DNA from: Pseudomonas siliginis | Lineage (GTDB): Bacteria; Pseudomonadota; Gammaproteobacteria; Pseudomonadales; Pseudomonadaceae | DNA: 64,000 bases | Assembly: GCF_019145195.1 (NCBI RefSeq) | Contig: NZ_JAHSTW010000003.1 | Span: 372,001-436,000, forward strand | Direction: 5' to 3' | Shown here: piece after piece, positions 1 through 8,158 of the stretch | Layout: each line of letters opens with the position of its first letter | How positions within the stretch are numbered: the stretch's first letter is position 1 | Notes under the pieces: generated by a model | Told to the model about the DNA's origin: nothing | What the model saw: only the letters and a program-made list of their open reading frames with translations | The model's database searches: none | Translations under genes and position numbers: made by a program

Positions 1-1944
1 CTGCTCGATCCGCGCCGCGCCCGTGAGTTACAGCGCGACATTCTGCAGCTGGTGCGGGACACGCAAATCGACCGCGAATTGCAACTGGATGCCGCGCTGG
101 ACAGCGATGCCGATGCGGCGATCTGGTTGCCGCGTCTGGACACTTATCTGTGCGATCTGAAGGAGTCGCAGATTCGCGATGGGTTGCACATTTTTGGTGA
201 ATCGCCGAGCGGGCGCTTGCGTATCGACACCTTGCTGGCGTTGCTGCGCATCCCGCGCGGTGACGGCAAGGGTGCGCAGTCGAGTGTGTTGCGAGCACTG
301 GCCAAAGCGTTTGAACTGGGTTTTGATCCGCTGGATTGCGCCTTGGCCGATCCGTGGAGCGGCCCGCGTCCGCCCGAGTTGCAGGCCATCAGCGAAGAAG
401 TCTGGCGCACCGCCGGCGACACCCGCGAACGCCTCGAACTCTTCGCCGCAGACCTGATCTTCCAAACACTGAATGTCCCCTTTGGGAGCGAGCCTGCTCG
501 CGAAAGCGGTGTGTCAGTAAAAGACCAGTTGTCTGACCCGACGCCTTCGCGAGCAGGCTCGCTCCCACACGGGCCGGGGTGGACTGAGGTTAATTCGATA
601 CTCGAGCATCTGCGCGAAGTCGTCGCTCCGCGCCTCGACGCTTGTGGCCCGGCCGAAATGCGCGGTCTGCTCGACGCCCTCAGCGGTCGTTTCGTCCCCG
701 CCGGCCCCAGCGGCGCGCCCAGCCGTGGCCGCCTCGACGTGTTGCCCACCGGGCGCAACTTTTACTCGGTCGACGTGCGCAATCTGCCCACGACTACCGC
801 ATGGCGCATCGGATTCCAGTCGGCAACGCTGATTCTCGAACGACACTTGCAGGATCACGGCGATCACTTGCGCCACCTTGGCTTGTCCGTGTGGGGCACT
901 GCAACCATGCGCACTGGCGGCGATGACATTGCTCAGGCCATGGCGCTGATGGGCGTGCGTCCGGTCTGGGCCACGGGCAGTCAGCGCGTGGATGATTTCG
1001 AGATTCTGCCGCTGAGTCTGCTCGATCGTCCGCGAGTCGACGTGACGCTGCGGGTGTCGGGGTTTTTCCGTGATGCGTTTGCCAACCTCATCCGCCTGTT
1101 CGACGCCGCTGTGCAAGCGGTGGCCGCGCTGGACGAGCCGGACGACTTGAATCCGCTGGCCGCTAAAGTGCGCGCCGAACGCCAGGCGCTGTTGCAGTCG
1201 GGCGTCGATGAAGACACCGCGCGGCGTCAAGCCGGGTGGCGCATCTTCGGCGCGAAACCGGGGGCGTATGGCGCCGGAGTGCAAGGCGCTATCGACGGAC
1301 GTCTATGGCAGTCGCGCGAAAATCTCGCTGAGGTCTACCTGAACTGGGGGGCCTATGCTTACGGCGGTGCCGACGAGGGCACGGCTGCCCGCGAGCAGTT
1401 CAGCCAGCGCCTAAGCCAGGTACAGGCAGTTCTGCAAAACCAGGACAACCGCGAGCATGACTTGCTCGATTCCAACGATTACTACCAGTTTCAGGGCGGC
1501 ATGCTCGCGGCGGTGGAGACGCTGCGTGGCGAAGCGGCGGCCAGCTATCACGGCGATCACAGCCAGCCGGATCTGCCGAAGATTCGTACCTTGAAGGAAG
1601 AACTCAATCGCGTGGTGCGCTCGCGCGCGGCGAATCCGAAGTGGATCGACGGAATCAAGCGTCACGGCTACAAAGGCGCGTTCGAACTGGCGGCGACGGT
1701 TGATAATCTGTTCGCTTTCGATGCGACCACGCAGTTGATCGATGACCATCAGTACGCGTTGCTGGCGGAGGCATATTTGCTCGATCCGGCGACCCGGGAC
1801 TTTGTTCGTGAGCACAATCCCCACGCGTTGCGCGACATGACCGAACGCATGCTCGAAGCGCAGCAGCGCGGGATGTGGCAGGAGCCTGGGGCTTATAAGG
1901 AAGCGCTTGAAAACCTCCTGCTGGACATTGAAGAAGACACCTGA
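1..1944 (+). CDS. cobN: Cobaltochelatase subunit CobN, C-terminal part (cut by window edge)
   Basis: The reading frame is open from base 1 with no start in view, so this is the last 647 residues of a protein that is normally about 1250 long. CobN is the large subunit of aerobic cobaltochelatase, which inserts cobalt into hydrogenobyrinate diamide in cobalamin synthesis. Recognition rests on the conserved C-terminal region (GAYGAGVQ, then the LNWGAYAYGG and SNDYYQFQGG segments). The chelatase ATPase and VWA genes follow, giving all parts of the complex. Odd point: bases 480-572 are a REP hairpin pair translated in frame, adding about 30 residues rich in R, S and P that do not look like the rest of the family. 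Confidence 0.95.
   Translation: MLDPRRARELQRDILQLVRDTQIDRELQLDAALDSDADAAIWLPRLDTYLCDLKESQIRDGLHIFGESPSGRLRIDTLLALLRIPRGDGKGAQSSVLRALAKAFELGFDPLDCALADPWSGPRPPELQAISEEVWRTAGDTRERLELFAADLIFQTLNVPFGSEPARESGVSVKDQLSDPTPSRAGSLPHGPGWTEVNSILEHLREVVAPRLDACGPAEMRGLLDALSGRFVPAGPSGAPSRGRLDVLPTGRNFYSVDVRNLPTTTAWRIGFQSATLILERHLQDHGDHLRHLGLSVWGTATMRTGGDDIAQAMALMGVRPVWATGSQRVDDFEILPLSLLDRPRVDVTLRVSGFFRDAFANLIRLFDAAVQAVAALDEPDDLNPLAAKVRAERQALLQSGVDEDTARRQAGWRIFGAKPGAYGAGVQGAIDGRLWQSRENLAEVYLNWGAYAYGGADEGTAAREQFSQRLSQVQAVLQNQDNREHDLLDSNDYYQFQGGMLAAVETLRGEAAASYHGDHSQPDLPKIRTLKEELNRVVRSRAANPKWIDGIKRHGYKGAFELAATVDNLFAFDATTQLIDDHQYALLAEAYLLDPATRDFVREHNPHALRDMTERMLEAQQRGMWQEPGAYKEALENLLLDIEEDT
480..572. repeat. REP doublet inside the cobN reading frame
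   Basis: Two copies of the local REP core in opposite orientation (GGGAGCGAGCCTGCTCGCGAA and its reverse complement) lie about 35 bases apart. All other copies of this doublet in the window are intergenic. Here it is read through in frame as part of CobN. Confidence 0.9.
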
Positions 1945-1954
1945 CAGAACGCGA

Positions 1955-2053
1955 TCCCCTGTAGGAGTGAGCCTGCTCGCGATAGCGATAGTTCGGCAAA
2001 CCCATAAGTTGACTGGTACACCGCCATCGCGAGTAGGCTCACTCCTGCAATTG
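1955..2053. repeat. Diverged REP doublet between cobN and the chelatase ATPase gene
   Basis: Inverted arms GTAGGAGTGAGCCTGCTCGCGA and TCGCGAGTAGGCTCACTCCTGC flank a 45-base centre. The core differs from the main type at a few positions (GTGAGCC for GCGAGCC). Confidence 0.85.
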
Positions 2054-2087
2054 AAAACCTTTCACCGACCATGAACGAGTACCCAAG

Positions 2088-3098
2088 ATGACCGACACCC
2101 CGCATTTCCCGCTCTCCGCCGTGGTCGGCGCCGATGACTTGAAACTCGCCCTGTGCCTGAGCGCCATCGACCCGAAAATCGGCGGCGTACTCATCGAAGG
2201 TCCGCGCGGCATGGCCAAGTCGACCCTGGCCCGGGGCTTGGCGGATCTGCTCGCCAGCGGCCAATTCGTCACTTTGCCGTTGGGCGCTACCGAAGAGCGG
2301 CTGGTCGGCACCCTCGATCTCGACGCTGCCCTGAGCGACGGTCGCGCGCAGTTTTCGCCCGGTGTTCTGGCCAAGGCTGACGGTGGCGTGCTCTATGTCG
2401 ATGAGGTCAATCTGCTGCCGGATCACTTGGTCGATCTGCTGCTCGATGTCGCCGCCAGCGGTATCAACCTGATCGAGCGTGACGGCATCTCCCATCGGCA
2501 TTCGGCCAAATTCGTCCTGATCGGCACCATGAACCCGGAAGAGGGCGAACTGCGGCCGCAACTGCTTGACCGCTTCGGCTTGAACGTTGCCCTCAGCGGC
2601 CACACTGCGCCCGCCGAACGCGGACAAATCATTCGCCGGCGGCTGGATTTCGACAGCGATCCGCAAGGGTTCTGCGCGCAGTGGGCGAGCGAGCAACACA
2701 TCCTGCGTTCGCGCTGTGAAAGCGCCCGCGAGCGCTTGGCAGCCATCCCGCTGGATGATGCGGCATTGGCGTTGATTACCGAGCGTTGTTTCGCCGCTGG
2801 CGTCGATGGCTTGCGCGCTGATCTGGTGTGGTTGCGCGCGGCTCGCGCCCATGCGGCATGGCGTGGGGCCGATGCGATTGCTGAAGAGGATATCGACGCG
2901 GTGGCCGAATTTGCCCTGCGCCATCGCCGCCGCGAACACCCTTCATCCAGCGCCCAATCACAAGCGCAATCTTCCTCAGGCACAGACAGCAAATCCGGCG
3001 AAGGCCAGGGCCAGTGGGGCGAGATGCCGGCAACGGCGCAAGCCACCGGTGCCCGCCGCGAAGTTCCGAGCTGGCCGCCACAGGCAAAAAAGCCCTAG
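2088..3098 (+). CDS. Cobalt/magnesium chelatase ATPase subunit (ChlI/BchI type)
   Basis: AAA+ ATPase of 336 residues that would power metal insertion by CobN. Walker A is GPRGMAKST near residues 39-46 and Walker B is VLYVDEVNLL near 101-110; arginine-finger and sensor regions follow. The last 50 residues form a Ser/Gln/Pro-rich linker of the kind that joins ATPase and VWA domains in ChlD-type subunits. The gene ends with a TAG four bases after an A_AAA_AAG heptamer, and the VWA domain continues in the -1 frame, so both a short ATPase and a longer ATPase-VWA protein may be made from it. The ATG at 2088 follows the REP element. Confidence 0.92.
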   Translation: MTDTPHFPLSAVVGADDLKLALCLSAIDPKIGGVLIEGPRGMAKSTLARGLADLLASGQFVTLPLGATEERLVGTLDLDAALSDGRAQFSPGVLAKADGGVLYVDEVNLLPDHLVDLLLDVAASGINLIERDGISHRHSAKFVLIGTMNPEEGELRPQLLDRFGLNVALSGHTAPAERGQIIRRRLDFDSDPQGFCAQWASEQHILRSRCESARERLAAIPLDDAALALITERCFAAGVDGLRADLVWLRAARAHAAWRGADAIAEEDIDAVAEFALRHRRREHPSSSAQSQAQSSSGTDSKSGEGQGQWGEMPATAQATGARREVPSWPPQAKKP

Positions 3099-3763
3099 GC
3101 ATTCGCCCCCGATCCGACGCGGGGGCGAATGCCAGACCCCGTGCCGGACAACTCGACAATGGCCGCCAGGGCCGACGCCAGAGCGCCAGCAGCGGTTCGG
3201 TGAACTGGCCGGGCACGCTGCTCAATGGCCGCCCTCAGCGCCGCGCCGATTTGCTGTTTCAACAGCGCACCCGCTCACCCCATGAAATCTGGCTGGTGAT
3301 CGTCGACGCGTCGGCCTCGACCCGTCGCCATCAGGCTTTGAGCGATGCCAAGGGCCTGCTCGCGCAGTTGTTCGACGACGCTTACCGCCAGCGGGCGCGG
3401 CTGGCGTTGCTGACTGCCAGTGGTTCTGCGCCGAAATGGCAATTGCAAGGCTTGAAGGCCTCAAGCGGCCTGCGCGTCTGGCTCGACGGTCTGGGCGCCG
3501 GTGGCGGCACGCCGTTGCTCGCGGCACTGGAACAGGCGCAGCAATGGCTGAAGGTTAGACGCAAGCGCTTTCCCGCCGAACAGCAACGCTGCCTGATCGT
3601 GACCGATGGTCGCTTGAAAGAACTTTCAGGGTTGCCAGTGCTGGCGTGTCCGGGATTGCTGATCGACATTGAGCGCGGGCCGATCAGACTGGGCCGGGCA
3701 AAGGATCTGGCGACCGCGCTGCAAGCGCAGTATCAGCATATCGATGAGCTGGGTTTACGCTGA
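3014..3763 (+). CDS. VWA domain of ChlD-type chelatase subunit, in the -1 frame
   Basis: Open frame of up to 249 residues overlapping the ATPase gene by 85 bases. The VWA domain has the MIDAS motif DASAS (in VIVDASAST), a later GGGTPLL segment and TDGR. The domain begins around base 3280; what precedes it is low-complexity linker. No convincing Shine-Dalgarno and ATG precede the domain; the GTG at 3014 lies inside the linker code of the ATPase gene. The more likely route of expression is -1 frameshifting at 3086-3092, giving a 558-residue ATPase-linker-VWA fusion. Independent translation from an internal GTG is the alternative. Confidence 0.85.
   Translation: MGRDAGNGASHRCPPRSSELAATGKKALGIRPRSDAGANARPRAGQLDNGRQGRRQSASSGSVNWPGTLLNGRPQRRADLLFQQRTRSPHEIWLVIVDASASTRRHQALSDAKGLLAQLFDDAYRQRARLALLTASGSAPKWQLQGLKASSGLRVWLDGLGAGGGTPLLAALEQAQQWLKVRRKRFPAEQQRCLIVTDGRLKELSGLPVLACPGLLIDIERGPIRLGRAKDLATALQAQYQHIDELGLR
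3086..3133 (+). other. Candidate programmed -1 frameshift signal (slippery heptamer plus hairpin)
   Basis: A_AAA_AAG at 3086-3092 sits in the zero frame as gcA AAA AAG, followed by CCC TAG. A 5-base spacer leads to a perfect 13-bp stem: GGCATTCGCCCCC at 3098-3110, a 10-base loop, and GGGGGCGAATGCC at 3121-3133. Slippage by -1 reads K-K-A-L-G and enters the VWA frame. Confidence 0.8.
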
Positions 3764-3783
3764 AATCCGCCGCACCGCTCGCA

Positions 3784-3814
3784 CCCTGTGGGAGCGAGCC
3801 TGCTCGCGAAGGCT
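3784..3814. repeat. Single REP
   Basis: One copy of the local REP core (GTGGGAGCGAGCCTGCTCGCGAAGG) just after the VWA stop. I see no inverted partner nearby. Confidence 0.8.
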
Positions 3815-3936
3815 TCTTCAGCAACGCTGAAAGTCTCCGATCAAGGTCATTCATACAGATTTTGAAATGATTTACCGCTGTGGAGCAGGCCGGTTAAACC
3901 TGTACGCTCCAAGGCCATTTTTCATTCAGGATTTAC

Positions 3937-4092
3937 ATGAACACCCTCTCGGAGCCTCCCAGTCAGCACTCTCCAGCGCAACGTTGCGCGGTCTTGATCC
4001 TTTCGCAGCACCCCGTCTTCCGACTCCCGACTATGGTTGATAACGCGGCTCTTGAGCCTTCGCGTTGCACTTCGCCGTGTCCGGCCGCCTGA
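3937..4092 (+). CDS. Small ORF upstream of the TerC gene, possible leader
   Basis: A 51-codon ORF with an ATG at 3937 preceded by CAGGA, ending 27 bases before the TerC start. It is rich in S, P and C, with no recognisable domain or membrane segment. It occupies most of the untranslated stretch between the REP and the TerC gene. It could be a regulatory leader peptide or chance. TerC/Alx genes are often under riboswitch control, but I could not find the conserved core of the Mn riboswitch here. Confidence 0.3.
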   Translation: MNTLSEPPSQHSPAQRCAVLILSQHPVFRLPTMVDNAALEPSRCTSPCPAA

Positions 4093-4119
4093 ATTCACTG
4101 AGAGAGATCGAGACGTTTT

Positions 4120-5679
4120 ATGGAATGGTTAGCGGATCCCACGGCCTGGTTAGGCCTTTTGACTCTGATCGTGCTGGAACTGGTACTGGGTATCGACAAC
4201 CTGGTGTTCATCGCAATTCTTGCCGACAAACTGCCGCCGCATCAGCGTGATCGCGCGCGGATCATCGGCCTGTCGTTGGCGTTGATCATGCGCCTGGGCC
4301 TGTTGGCGAGCATTTCCTGGCTGGTTACGCTCACGCAGCCGTTGTTCGAGGTGTTCGACAAGAGCTTCTCCGGGCGTGATCTGATCATGCTGTTCGGTGG
4401 CGTGTTCCTGTTGTTCAAGGCGACGATGGAGTTGCATGAGCGCCTCGAAGGCCACGTCGGCGAGCGCTCGACCAACACAACCTACGCGCTGTTCTGGCCG
4501 ATCGTCGCGCAGATCGTGGTGCTCGACGCGGTGTTCTCCCTCGATGCGGTGATTACCGCTGTGGGCATGGTCGATGAACTGGCGGTGATGATGATCGCGG
4601 TGATCATTTCCATCGGCCTGATGATCGTCGCCAGCAAGCCGCTGACCCGCTTCGTCAACGCACATCCGACCGTGATCATGCTGTGTCTGGGCTTCCTGAT
4701 GATGATCGGTTTTGCCTTGACCGCCGAAGGTCTGGGCTTCCATATCCCGAAAGGTTACCTGTACGCCGCCATCGGTTTCTCGATCCTCATCGAGGTGTTC
4801 AACCAGGTCGCCCGGGCGCGGCGCAAACGTTCGATGCAGGGCGTGCGGCCAATGCGTGAGCGCACGGCCCATGCAGTGATGCGTCTGCTCGGTGGCCGCA
4901 AGCTGGCGGCGGAGGAGGTTGGTGAGGAAATCTCCGACCTGCTGGACAACGGTGAAGCGCCGGTGGCCGAGCTGTTCGACCGTCGTGAGCGGGTGATGAT
5001 CAGCGGCGTGCTGCAACTGGCAGAGCGGCCGATTCGTAACCTGATGACGGTGCGCGCCGACGTTGACCTGATCGACCTTGCCGATGACGCCGAAACCATT
5101 CGCACGAAGTTGATGCATTCGTCGTACTCACGCTTGCCGTTGATTCGCGATGGCGCGGTGGATGAGCCCTTGGGTTTCGTACACAAGAAGGAATTGCTCA
5201 AGGAGTATCTGGCCGGCAACGAGCCGAACCTGGAGCATCTGGCACGCAAGACCGTCAATCTGCTCGACAGTTACTCGATCCTCAATGCCCTGGAGCAGAT
5301 GCGCGCGGCATCGACGCACATCGCTTTCGTGGTCAACGAGTTTGGCGATTTCGTCGGCGTATTGACCATGACCGACATCCTCGAATCGATCGCTGGCGAA
5401 CTACCCGATGCCAGCGAAATCGAAGGCCCGGACGTGGTCGAGGAGCGCGGCGGGTTTCTGGTCAGCGGCGCGCTGCCCTTGGCTCGCGTTCGCCAGCGTA
5501 CCGGCTTCGATGCCGAGCCGACCGAGGATTATCAGACCATGGCCGGGTTGGTGATGAGTCTGCTGGATCGGTTGCCGATGACCGGCGATCAACTGGAATA
5601 CGAGGGCTGGCAATTGACTGTCAAAGCGGTGGAAGAGCGGCGGGTGACGCGGGTGTTGCTGGAGCGCGCTGCCGCGTAA
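4120..5679 (+). CDS. TerC family membrane protein with CBS pair and CorC/HlyC domain
   Basis: 519-residue protein of the E. coli YegH/YoaE architecture. Residues 1-235 hold about seven membrane segments of the TerC fold with the acidic motifs [11 protein letters not shown] and DAVFSLDAV that mark this family. Residues around 300-420 hold two CBS domains ([16 protein letters not shown] onward) and the last 80 residues are a CorC/HlyC transporter-associated domain. TerC/Alx relatives export manganese or calcium; substrate is not proven here. Start chosen at MEWLADP, directly before the first hydrophobic helix. No operon partner is evident. Confidence 0.92.
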   Translation: MEWLADPTAWLGLLTLIVLELVLGIDNLVFIAILADKLPPHQRDRARIIGLSLALIMRLGLLASISWLVTLTQPLFEVFDKSFSGRDLIMLFGGVFLLFKATMELHERLEGHVGERSTNTTYALFWPIVAQIVVLDAVFSLDAVITAVGMVDELAVMMIAVIISIGLMIVASKPLTRFVNAHPTVIMLCLGFLMMIGFALTAEGLGFHIPKGYLYAAIGFSILIEVFNQVARARRKRSMQGVRPMRERTAHAVMRLLGGRKLAAEEVGEEISDLLDNGEAPVAELFDRRERVMISGVLQLAERPIRNLMTVRADVDLIDLADDAETIRTKLMHSSYSRLPLIRDGAVDEPLGFVHKKELLKEYLAGNEPNLEHLARKTVNLLDSYSILNALEQMRAASTHIAFVVNEFGDFVGVLTMTDILESIAGELPDASEIEGPDVVEERGGFLVSGALPLARVRQRTGFDAEPTEDYQTMAGLVMSLLDRLPMTGDQLEYEGWQLTVKAVEERRVTRVLLERAAA

Positions 5680-5711
5680 TCCTTGCGTTTTCTAAAAGCT
5701 GTGCTGGCCTT

Positions 5712-5780
5712 TTTGCGAGCGGGCTAGCTGCCACATTGCAACGCAGTTCAATGTGGCAGCTAGCCCGCTCGCGAAGGCAA
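5712..5780. repeat. REP-like hairpin of a variant type
   Basis: An almost perfect inverted repeat: TTGCGAGCGGGCTAGCTGCC with CACATTG on the left and its complement on the right around a 10-base centre. It shares GCGAGCGGGCT with REP cores but carries CTAGCTGCCAC instead of CTGCTCCCAC. It lies between convergent genes and may also act as a bidirectional terminator. Confidence 0.75.
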
Positions 5781-5811
5781 TTTGGCAGGCACTTCACAGC
5801 TCTGGGCTCGT

Positions 5812-6243
5812 TCAGAACATCCGGCGTAGGCGCCCATGTGGGACGGTACGCAAAGTACGAAGTGTCTGACGCAGCCAAGGCAGATCATGCTTCCGTTTAC
5901 GCGCTGCAAAGGGGGCTTTGGTCTTGCCGATGTGCACGGTGAAATCCCGTGCGAGGGTTTCTTCAGTGCCGATACCTTTGAGCTTTTTCAGCAGCCTGCC
6001 GTTTTTATAGAACAGCACTGTTGGCGTGCCCGTGACATTCGGGTGCTTGGGCGATTGGCTGGTGTTGAGCATATAGATGTTGGCGCGCAGTCGGTAAGGC
6101 TCGGCAATCTGCCGAAAGATCGGCCCGGCCCATTCGCAGGCGGGGCAGTGATCATTGGCGAAATACAGAATGACCGGGCGCCAGGTTTTCAGGGCTTTGC
6201 GGTAAACCGGGGCCAGCGTGGAGGTTGTGTTTGTGGCGTTCAT
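5812..6243 (-). CDS. Thioredoxin-like protein
   Basis: 143 residues with one thioredoxin fold. The redox motif is C-P-A-C (in NDHCPACEWAGP, near residues 32-35) and the cis-proline region is GTPTVLFYKNG. No signal peptide is seen, so it is probably cytosolic. The last 40 residues are very basic (KRKHDLPWLRQTLRTLRT) and are not part of the fold. It stands alone, convergent with the TerC gene. The substrate is unknown. Confidence 0.85.
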   Translation of the reverse strand: MNATNTTSTLAPVYRKALKTWRPVILYFANDHCPACEWAGPIFRQIAEPYRLRANIYMLNTSQSPKHPNVTGTPTVLFYKNGRLLKKLKGIGTEETLARDFTVHIGKTKAPFAARKRKHDLPWLRQTLRTLRTVPHGRLRRMF

Positions 6244-6445
6244 CGAAGGGTCCTTTTCAACGAGCGGGTAGGCTCCTTGACGTTAAAGGAGTAGGGGCGT
6301 CGCGGTCTACTGTCAGAAATTACAGGTGGGGTGCGTAACCACGAGATTAATCCCACAAGAACGCCAGATAGACCTGACAACCAATGCGGGAACCTCACAA
6401 GAAACCGCGTGGTAACCTCAATGCATTGCGCCGAGCATCACTTGG

Positions 6446-6475
6446 AGTGCTATTTTGAGCACTAATCAGAGCACT
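6446..6475. promoter_or_regulatory. Operator-like array ahead of the toxin-antitoxin pair
   Basis: AGTGCT at 6446, AGCACT at 6458 and AGCACT at 6470 are spaced exactly 12 bp apart, forming one inverted and one direct repeat. They end 16 bases before the antitoxin ATG, where such autorepressor sites normally lie. Confidence 0.6.
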
Positions 6476-6491
6476 TCAAGAGGCACAGTTC

Positions 6492-6740
6492 ATGACGCAC
6501 ATTGTTCTTTCTCACGTCGTAGCGAGTATTTCCGAATTGAAAAAAAACCCTATGGGTACAGTGGCAGCTGGTGGAGGCCGGTCTGTGGCGATCCTTAATC
6601 GAAACGAACCGGCCTTCTACTGTGTTCCTGCCAAGGAATATGAAGCAATGATGGAGCGCCTGGAGGATCTGGAACTGATCGCCCTTTGCAAGGAGCGAGA
6701 AAACGATCCGACCATCAAGGTATCCATTGATGACCTATGA
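6492..6740 (+). CDS. Antitoxin of a type II module (Phd/YefM - RelB/StbD type)
   Basis: 82 residues. The N-terminus (VLSHVVASISELKKNP) fits the DNA-binding fold of Phd/YefM-like antitoxins and the acidic C-terminus fits toxin binding. The RelE-like toxin overlaps its end by 11 bases. It should bind and neutralise the toxin and repress its own promoter through the repeated hexamers just upstream. Confidence 0.88.
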   Translation: MTHIVLSHVVASISELKKNPMGTVAAGGGRSVAILNRNEPAFYCVPAKEYEAMMERLEDLELIALCKERENDPTIKVSIDDL

Positions 6741-7011
6741 ACTGGAATTTTCTGAAAAGGCTTGGAAGGAGTGGCGAAAGCTTGGGTCGGAGCTCAGAGA
6801 GCAGTTCAAAGATAAACTTGTTGAAAGGCTGGCAAATCCCCACGTTCCGGCGGCTTGTCTGAAAGGATTGAGTAACGCCTATAAAATCAAGCTTCGAAGC
6901 GCTGGATATCGGTTGGTCTATCGGGTCAGGGACGAGGTACTGGTCGTGACGGTGATAGCCGTCGCGAGACGGCAGGGTGGTGATGTCTACAGGCAGGCGC
7001 TAAAGCGCTGA
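6730..7011 (+). CDS. RelE/ParE family toxin
   Basis: 93 residues from ATG 6730 (a TTG one codon earlier is also open). The pattern fits RelE ribosome-dependent mRNA interferases of the StbE branch: YELEFSEKAWKEWRKL at the N-terminus, LKGLSNAYKIKLRSAGYRLVYRV in the centre and VIAVARRQGGDVY near the end, with the basic residues used for catalysis. Translationally coupled to the antitoxin by an 11-base overlap. Confidence 0.9.
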   Translation: MTYELEFSEKAWKEWRKLGSELREQFKDKLVERLANPHVPAACLKGLSNAYKIKLRSAGYRLVYRVRDEVLVVTVIAVARRQGGDVYRQALKR

Positions 7012-7228
7012 TACCGGGTCTTGTTCAACTGTCACCCTGATTCGCACCACAACGGCGCGATCTGACCCAAGTTGGGAACGCATTACCCCTTTCCTGGCTT
7101 TGTCAGGTGTTGCCTTCGCTCCTGGTCGGGCCAAACCCTTTGGTCGACGAACCATATCTTGTTGATTCCAAAAGCGTTCAACGCAGTTACAGATTTCGCG
7201 AGATTCCTGTGGCACACTTTCTGCTGTC

Positions 7229-7268
7229 TATTCCGTAGTAACAAACCGTATTCCGGTATAGCGGAATA
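7229..7268. promoter_or_regulatory. Candidate operator of the transport/catabolic cluster
   Basis: TATTCCG at 7249 and CGGAATA at 7262 form a perfect 7-bp palindrome with a 6-base centre, and a further TATTCCG half-site lies at 7229, exactly 20 bp upstream. The array ends 23 bases before the binding-protein ATG. The IclR-type regulator at 10868 is the natural candidate to bind it. Confidence 0.55.
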
Positions 7269-7291
7269 AACACAATTGTGGAGTGCTTGCC

Positions 7292-8140
7292 ATGCGTCGC
7301 CATCCTTCGTTGTTCAAAGCGTGTGTTTTTGTCCTTGCGGCTTCTTCCTCGGTCATGGGTCTGGCCCAGGCGGCCGACAGCAAGCTCGACAGTGTTCTCG
7401 CCCGTGGCAAGTTGATCGTGGGCACCGGCAGCACCAACGCGCCGTGGCACTTTCAGGGCGCGGACGGCAAGTTGCAGGGTTTTGATATCGACATCGCCAG
7501 GATGGTGGCCAAGGGACTGTTCAACGACCCGAGCAAAGTCGAGTTCGTGGTGCAGTCCTCCGATGCGCGGATCCCCAACCTGCTGACCGACAAGGTCGAC
7601 ATGAGCTGCCAGTTCATCACCGTCACCGCCAGCCGCGCGCAGCAAGTGGCATTTACCTTGCCGTACTACCGCGAAGGCGTCGGCCTGCTGTTGCCGAACA
7701 ACAGCAAATACAAGGAGATCGAAGACCTGCAAGCGGCGGGCGATGACGTCACCGTTGCGGTGCTGCAGAACGTCTACGCCGAAGAACTGGTGCATCAGGC
7801 ATTGCCCAAGGCCAAGGTCGACCAGTACGACAGCGTCGACCTGATGTATCAGGCCGTGAACTCCGGCCGTGCCGATGCCGCCGCAACCGACCAGTCCTCG
7901 GTCAAATACCTGATGGTGCAGAACCCGGGCCGCTACCGCAGCCCGAGCTATGCCTGGAGCCCGCAGACTTACGCTTGCGCCGTCAAACGTGGCGATCAGG
8001 ACTGGCTGAACTTCGTAAACACCGCGCTGCATGAAGCCATGACCGGGGTTGAGTTCCCGACCTACGCCGCCTCCTTCAAGCAATGGTTCGGTGTCGATCT
8101 GCCGTCGCCCGCGATCGGTTTTCCAGTCGAATTCAAATGA
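7292..8140 (+). CDS. Periplasmic solute-binding protein of a polar amino-acid ABC importer
   Basis: 282 residues from ATG 7292 (a GTG three codons earlier is open but less likely). Residues 1-26 are a signal peptide (basic start, hydrophobic core, cleavage near GLAQA-AD). The mature part is a family 3 solute-binding protein: LIVGTGSTNAPWHF, GFDIDIARMVAK and the VDMSCQFITVTASR segment. Ligand cannot be read from sequence. Two permeases and an ATPase follow in the same direction. Confidence 0.92.
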   Translation: MRRHPSLFKACVFVLAASSSVMGLAQAADSKLDSVLARGKLIVGTGSTNAPWHFQGADGKLQGFDIDIARMVAKGLFNDPSKVEFVVQSSDARIPNLLTDKVDMSCQFITVTASRAQQVAFTLPYYREGVGLLLPNNSKYKEIEDLQAAGDDVTVAVLQNVYAEELVHQALPKAKVDQYDSVDLMYQAVNSGRADAAATDQSSVKYLMVQNPGRYRSPSYAWSPQTYACAVKRGDQDWLNFVNTALHEAMTGVEFPTYAASFKQWFGVDLPSPAIGFPVEFK

Positions 8141-8158
8141 TCCCGTGAGAGTGGGGCG

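Noticed and set aside
3830..4119. Manganese riboswitch ahead of the TerC gene
   Set aside because: Expected from the family, but I could not find the conserved core of the yybP-ykoY element in this leader.
7012..7228. Further gene between the toxin and the importer
   Set aside because: Short frames on both strands lack ribosome sites and family features; I see only the downstream operator region.
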